A stretch of DNA of 19,507 nt from Eubacterium sp. (GTDB lineage Bacteria > Bacillota > Clostridia > Lachnospirales > CAG-274), in the NCBI GenBank assembly GCA_020859645.1, contig JAJBVU010000017.1, positions 1 to 19,507 of the forward strand. Reading direction: 5' to 3'. The position numbers were made by a program, and so were the translations under genes. The notes under the pieces were generated by a model. It made no database searches, was not told the origin of the DNA, and worked only from the letters and a program-made list of their open reading frames with translations. Of the stretch, positions 16,784-19,507 are shown piece after piece; within the stretch, counting starts at the first letter, position 1; each line of letters opens with the position of its first letter.

Positions 16784-17308
16784 TTATTTTTTTAAAATTT
16801 TTTTAAGTTTCTTTTTTACAGCCGACCACAGCGTAGTTGCACTCGTATAGCTTATATCCATTTTTTTCGCAATATCCTTCACAGACATATCATCTTTATA
16901 CCTGTATGTAATATACTCAAACTCCCGCTTGCTCAGGAGCTTACCATATTCCTCAAAAGCATCATTTTCAATAATTTCTTCAAAACAGTCTTTCTCGTCG
17001 GCAATATCACTGTTCCGGTCATTCAAAGTCTCAACCTCAACAGGATATTTTCTTCCGCTTTTTTCGTCATTCACATACTGTTTTCTGCAGGCTTCCAAAG
17101 TCTTAAATTTCACCGTTTTGTAAAGCCAGCCAAGCCTGTTGGGATGGTCATAAACCTCATCAATCTTTTCTGCCGCCGTAAGATAAGTTTCCAAAACAAT
17201 ATCAATCGACAAGTCATAATCCCCGGTTCTGCAATACACATAAGCATACAGCCTTTCGCTGTAATCATTATACAATTTTTCTAAAAACTCTCTCTTTTTG
17301 CTATTCAT
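16784..17308 (-). CDS. ECF-type RNA polymerase sigma factor
   Basis: The protein has 174 residues. Region 2 is at about 8-78 (LYNDYSERLYAYVYCRTGDY, then the SIDIVLETYLTA and RLGWLYKTV helices), and region 4 is at about 122-172 with helix-turn-helix MSVKDIAKKMDISYTSATTL. There is no region 1 or 3, and the length is typical for ECF sigmas. It would direct core polymerase to a regulon that probably includes envelope genes. I prefer the ATG at 17308. An in-frame TTG at 17317 is possible, and neither has a strong ribosome site. A good sigma-A-like promoter lies about 55 bp upstream. The gene ends in A-rich codons (KKKLKKILKK). It is the first gene of the operon, 67 bp from its putative anti-sigma. 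Confidence 0.9.
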   Translation of the reverse strand: MNSKKREFLEKLYNDYSERLYAYVYCRTGDYDLSIDIVLETYLTAAEKIDEVYDHPNRLGWLYKTVKFKTLEACRKQYVNDEKSGRKYPVEVETLNDRNSDIADEKDCFEEIIENDAFEEYGKLLSKREFEYITYRYKDDMSVKDIAKKMDISYTSATTLWSAVKKKLKKILKK

Positions 17309-17363
17309 TTGCTTCAACCCGCTTTTTCTTGTTACTGAATTGACATCACTTAGCTATAAATAA

Positions 17364-17392
17364 ATTATAACACAAAAGGAAGAACTTGTTAA
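17364..17392 (-). promoter_or_regulatory. sigma-A-type promoter of the sigma/DUF4367/SLH operon
   Basis: On the minus strand TTAACA (17392-17387, five of six consensus bases) is followed after exactly 17 bases by a perfect TATAAT (17369-17364). The predicted start is near 17357, giving a leader of about 50 nt to the sigma gene. It looks like a housekeeping promoter. I saw no obvious separate ECF-type promoter. Confidence 0.75.
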
Positions 17393-17439
17393 TCATCATT
17401 TCCTTAATTTTACTATAAAAGTGTTGTCGATAGACAGAC

Positions 17440-17600
17440 AGATGGGCAAGCTTGCTTGCACAGATGGTTGTATATCAGACAACCTAACCCGTATGAGCAA
17501 CGTAGGGTGATAACCCGGAGTGCGAATACAGGGGCGATTGTGGGAGTGCGAAGCACGTAGCAATCGACTTTTATAGAACGTGTTATCTGCAAAGCAGAGT
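17440..17600. repeat. hairpin-rich structured intergenic element
   Basis: The region between the divergent units holds several short perfect stems: GCAAGCTTGC (17446-17455), GGTTGT/ACAACC (17466-17484), a nested pair CGATTG/CAATCG (17535-17566) enclosing GTGC-GAA-GCAC (17546-17556), and CTGC-AAA-GCAG (17587-17597). It is visibly more GC-rich than the flanks and codes for nothing recognisable. It resembles a dispersed intergenic repeat or a structured RNA, but I cannot assign a family. Confidence 0.45.
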
Positions 17601-17681
17601 GTAGGTTTACAAAGCAATTTTAAAAAAGAGCGAAATCAAACACACAGACGGCAAGCAATACATCTTCTTACAACACAAACC

Positions 17682-17710
17682 TTGTATTAGAAGAATAGCC
17701 ATGTTATAAT
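17682..17710 (+). promoter_or_regulatory. extended -10 promoter of the stalk-domain gene
   Basis: A perfect TATAAT (17705-17710) with TGT directly before it (extended -10), and TTGTAT (17682-17687) 17 bases upstream. The start codon of the gene follows about 47 bp downstream. Confidence 0.65.
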
Positions 17711-17757
17711 AAAAAATGAGAACGTAGATGAATAACTTAAGAAATGAGGGGATTATT

Positions 17758-18585
17758 ATGAAAAAATTTATTGCAGCTCTTATTATATTGGTTATGTTTT
17801 GTGTTAATGTTTACGGCAATATTGAACACAGCAGTGAAATTTTTGTTGACGAAAAAAGTGAAGAGGTAAGCTATGCCGTGACACTTGCTTCGGGAGAGAT
17901 TGTAGATATAGAAGAGAATAGCGCTTTTATTTTGAAAAACGGAGAACCTGTTTATACTGTGCCTTATAAAGAATGCGACGGTAATATCATTTTTGAGGTA
18001 AGAAAACTATTTGAAACTATGAATTACGAGGTCTTGTGGGAGCCGGAAAGTAAAACTGTTTATATTTCGGATGGTAAAAGTACGGAAAATTTTGATTATG
18101 GCGAATATGTGCTAATAAATGACAAGGCGTATATGGGAACAGAAAAATTCAACGGTGTTTTCGGCTATTGCTGCGAAGTTAAAAATTATCCCTTTGACAT
18201 TGATGATGATTATATGTATTTTTGCTGTCCCCTAATTGTTTTTGACAGCTTTGACACTAAAACGGTTATCTCCGAGAATACTCAATTCAGCGAAGTTAAA
18301 GAATGGTTTCAAGCGGCATTTGAAGATTTTAAGGAAAATTCGGAATATTGTGACGGAAGTGAAAATGCCGAATCCGTCCTAAAATTAATTTCAGAAAGAA
18401 TAAACGGAATGGAGCAAATAGGTGAAATTTCAAAATACAGAATTTATGATGGACCTTATAGGGTTTATGCCGACAAGACAAGCGGAGAAATGTATTATGA
18501 AATATCAAAAATTCACAGAAGCATTATAAAAAAACTTGTATATGACGATTCGGATTTATTTGTTATAAATTATTTCGTGGGATAA
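17758..18585 (+). CDS. secreted protein with copper-amine-oxidase-N-like stalk domain
   Basis: The protein has 275 residues. I start it at the ATG at 17758, which has GAGGGG seven bases upstream and begins a clear signal peptide (MKKFIAALIILVMFCVNVYG). The frame is open to an ATG at 17728 with no binding site. Residues about 58-106 (ILKNGEPVYTVPYKECDGNI through VLWEPESKTVYISDG) match the stalk domain first described at the N-terminus of copper amine oxidases, which in Clostridia is a common extracellular module with no oxidase activity. The remaining 170 residues are unrecognised and contain two CC pairs (138-139, 156-157). The bases around its start (GAAATGAGGGGATTATT then ATGAAAAAATTTAT) closely resemble those of the 350-residue gene at 10068, hinting at shared origin of the 5' ends. 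It is monocistronic and divergent from the operon. Confidence 0.85.
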   Translation: MKKFIAALIILVMFCVNVYGNIEHSSEIFVDEKSEEVSYAVTLASGEIVDIEENSAFILKNGEPVYTVPYKECDGNIIFEVRKLFETMNYEVLWEPESKTVYISDGKSTENFDYGEYVLINDKAYMGTEKFNGVFGYCCEVKNYPFDIDDDYMYFCCPLIVFDSFDTKTVISENTQFSEVKEWFQAAFEDFKENSEYCDGSENAESVLKLISERINGMEQIGEISKYRIYDGPYRVYADKTSGEMYYEISKIHRSIIKKLVYDDSDLFVINYFVG

Positions 18586-18590
18586 ATATG

Positions 18591-18636
18591 CAGACCTGCC
18601 TAAAAGCAATGATTGCTTTTAAACAGGCCTGTTTTT
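18591..18636 (+). terminator. intrinsic terminator of the stalk-domain gene
   Basis: An inner perfect stem, AAAAGCAAT/ATTGCTTTT around one G (18602-18620), is enclosed by CAGACCTG/CAGGCCTG (18591-18631, one mismatch) and followed by TTTTT (18632-18636). It starts 6 bp after the stop codon. Confidence 0.85.
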
Positions 18637-18652
18637 CATTTGTTAAAACAAT

Positions 18653-18805
18653 ATGAACTTAAGCTCTCTCAAGGATGCACTTTGATTTTCGGCATAACCC
18701 CGGTTTGGGGAAACGATTATGCGAGAAATGAACAAATTAAAAGAACAAGGCAAAATCGAAAGAAAAGGCGGCAAACGATACGTCTATTGGGAAATAAAGG
18801 AATAA
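18653..18805 (+). pseudogene. decayed winged-helix DNA-binding C-terminus
   Basis: The frame from ATG 18653 to TAA 18803-18805 has two internal stops (TGA at 18683, TAA at 18695). The part after them reads ETIMREMNKLKEQGKIERKG followed by GKRYVYWEIKE. This is the typical last helix and wing of a winged-helix domain, as at the C-terminus of AlbA_2/RecG-like ATP-binding regulators and some Fic-type proteins (LKEKGxIERxGxxxxGYW). Everything upstream of the last roughly 50 codons is missing or covered by the preceding gene and its terminator. It is a dead fragment. Confidence 0.45.
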
Positions 18806-18930
18806 TTTTCATACCGCAAAAAGACCAACTCCCTTAAGTCAATAACTTAAAACAGTTAGTCTGTATTGTTAAAAATTATTATGCTATGATATATTCGTCA
18901 ATATTTTGATTGCTTTTTTCATTTATTGAA

Positions 18931-19110
18931 GTGAATAAGACAAGCCCAATGAAATAGTGGTATACCGGCAACATTTCAAGGCTTGACTTTGCAATTTTGG
19001 CAGCCGAGGTTTTCTGTAAGGTCAAAGGTGTTGAAATCAATGAATATATTGACCAAAACAGCATAAGCCTTGATTTTGACAGATTTACCGATACCGCAAG
19101 CTTTCTTTAA
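18931..19110 (+). pseudogene. orphan SLH-domain fragment
   Basis: The plus-strand frame reads VNKTSPMK, a TAG stop (18955-18957), then WYTGNISRLDFAILAAEVFC, KVKGVEINEYIDQNSISLDF, DRFTDTASFL and TAA (19108-19110). It is clearly homologous to the SLH domain of the 496-residue protein (NISRLDFAALAAEVFCKAKG and IEIDYNRFDDT), including the unusual VFCK cysteine. It lacks a start, carries a nonsense codon, and ends inside the second module. The nearest intact SLH genes are on the other strand more than 4.8 kb away. It is a broken piece of the same gene family. Confidence 0.8.
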
Positions 19111-19323
19111 TCGGTATGTACAGATACATCAGATGTCGCCTCCTTAAATAATAAATAAGCCTCGTCAAGAGTTTTAAATTCAATGATTTTCAAAATTATA
19201 CCGGTTGGGGTCAGATTTTCCGCACTCAATCTTGGAAATCCACTCCCTTGAAACTTCTATTTCTTCACTGAGTGTTTCCTGTGCTAGGTTTCTGGACAAT
19301 ATCAACCTTCTGATTGCTTCCAT
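19107..19323 (-). pseudogene. small XRE-type HTH regulator broken by a frameshift
   Basis: From ATG 19323 (AGGA eight bases upstream) the minus strand encodes MEAIRRLILSRNLAQETLSE and EIEVSREWISKIECGKSDP, a typical XRE/Cro-type helix-turn-helix. The frame then stops early. If one base is removed from the run of four (GGGG 19207-19210, CCCC in the coding sense), it continues TGIILKIIEFKTLDEAYLLF to a stop at 19107-19109, giving a plausible 71-residue regulator. A better ribosome site (AAAGGAG) lies further upstream before another ATG whose frame (MSSLLSKTLRKNL) looks like a usual XRE N-terminus but is out of phase, so there may be a second frameshift. A sequencing error at the homopolymer is the simple alternative. 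Confidence 0.6.
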
Positions 19324-19387
19324 AAATTTTTCCTAAGTGTTTTTGACAATAAGCTGCTCATTTTTGATTTCTCCTTTTGTTTTTATT

Positions 19388-19401
19388 CGACAGTATTGTC
19401 G
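19388..19401. promoter_or_regulatory. palindrome CGACA-N4-TGTCG upstream of the XRE gene
   Basis: CGACAGTATTGTCG has perfect 5-bp arms around GTAT and lies about 65 bp upstream of the HTH gene start. Such palindromes next to small XRE genes are usually the autoregulatory operator of the repressor. That assignment is inference from position. Confidence 0.5.
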
Positions 19402-19437
19402 TAATATAAAGGATATGGGGGGGTTACATAAAGTCTA

Positions 19438-19452
19438 TGAACGCTGCGTTCA
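19438..19452. repeat. 15-bp palindrome near the right edge
   Basis: TGAACGC and GCGTTCA flank a single T, a perfect 7+1+7 palindrome without a T-tract. A run of seven G (19417-19423) lies 14 bp to its left. It could be a second operator. From 19324 to the end I see no gene. Confidence 0.45.
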
Positions 19453-19507
19453 CATCTTTAAAATATTTCCACGATAATATTATTTTTTATTCTCCTTATC
19501 ATAATAT

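Noticed and set aside
17340..17345. Plus-strand TTGACA as a promoter facing the stalk-domain gene
   Set aside because: The correctly spaced -10 would be AATTAT, and the gene has a better promoter at 17682-17710.
17396..17617. 73-codon minus-strand frame in the structured intergenic element
   Set aside because: Its residues come from the hairpin-rich stretch, with no binding site or recognisable domain. It is better explained as part of the repeat-like element.
18613..18837. 74-codon plus-strand frame after the stalk-domain gene
   Set aside because: It begins inside the terminator stem, and another frame of the same DNA gives a recognisable winged-helix end.
18879..19064. 61-codon minus-strand frame opposite the orphan SLH fragment
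   Set aside because: It is antisense to a clear SLH homology and has no independent support.
1..19507. CRISPR array, tRNA or rRNA genes, complete insertion sequence
   Set aside because: I saw no regularly spaced direct repeats, no tRNA-like cloverleaf or rRNA sequence, and no intact transposase. Only a recombinase tail is present.

Overview
The window looks like chromosomal DNA of a Gram-positive Clostridia-type Firmicute. It starts with rpoB and rpoC in tandem. Both proteins are of the Firmicutes type, with no E. coli-style insertion in the RpoC trigger loop. Ribosome binding sites are strong (AAGGAG, AAAGGAG, GGAGG), arginine is mostly AGA, and the accessory genes encode S-layer-homology (SLH) surface proteins and DUF4367 membrane proteins, as is common in Clostridia. 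I cannot name a genus from this sequence alone.

Layout. Positions 1-372 form a gene-free leader with an operator-like palindrome and a terminator/attenuator-like hairpin. rpoB (373-4293) and rpoC (4314-8231) follow, closed by a strong intrinsic terminator (8252-8285). Positions 8286-9015 are a scrapyard: small inverted repeats, a second terminator-like hairpin, the C-terminal end of a large serine recombinase (minus strand), and a possible C-terminal piece of a membrane protein (plus strand).

From 17392 down to 9016 on the minus strand lies what reads as one eight-gene transcription unit. It has a good promoter (TTAACA-17-TATAAT), an ECF-type sigma factor, a membrane-spanning putative anti-sigma factor with a DUF4367 ectodomain, three tandem short DUF4367 proteins that lack the cytoplasmic region, and three secreted surface proteins. 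The surface proteins share signal peptides, a WG-repeat-like module and (in two of them) divergent SLH domains. Gaps between genes are 9 to 67 bp and I see no terminator inside. I infer an envelope-sensing regulatory locus whose sensor and outputs are co-transcribed. The triplicated sensor-like ectodomain and the repeated surface proteins make it the most interesting part of the window.

Upstream of that unit and pointing the other way is a structured, hairpin-rich intergenic stretch (about 17440-17600). A secreted protein with a copper-amine-oxidase-N-like stalk domain follows (17758-18585), with its own extended -10 promoter and terminator. The right end (18640-19507) holds decayed genes: a winged-helix C-terminus with two internal stops, an orphan SLH fragment on the plus strand, and a small XRE-type regulator broken by a one-base frameshift and preceded by a CGACA-N4-TGTCG palindrome. 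The third surface protein of the operon stops at the first helix of its SLH domain. The orphan SLH fragment starts, to within about one codon, where that protein breaks off, and in the opposite orientation. This suggests a past inversion of roughly 9.9 kb covering the whole operon.
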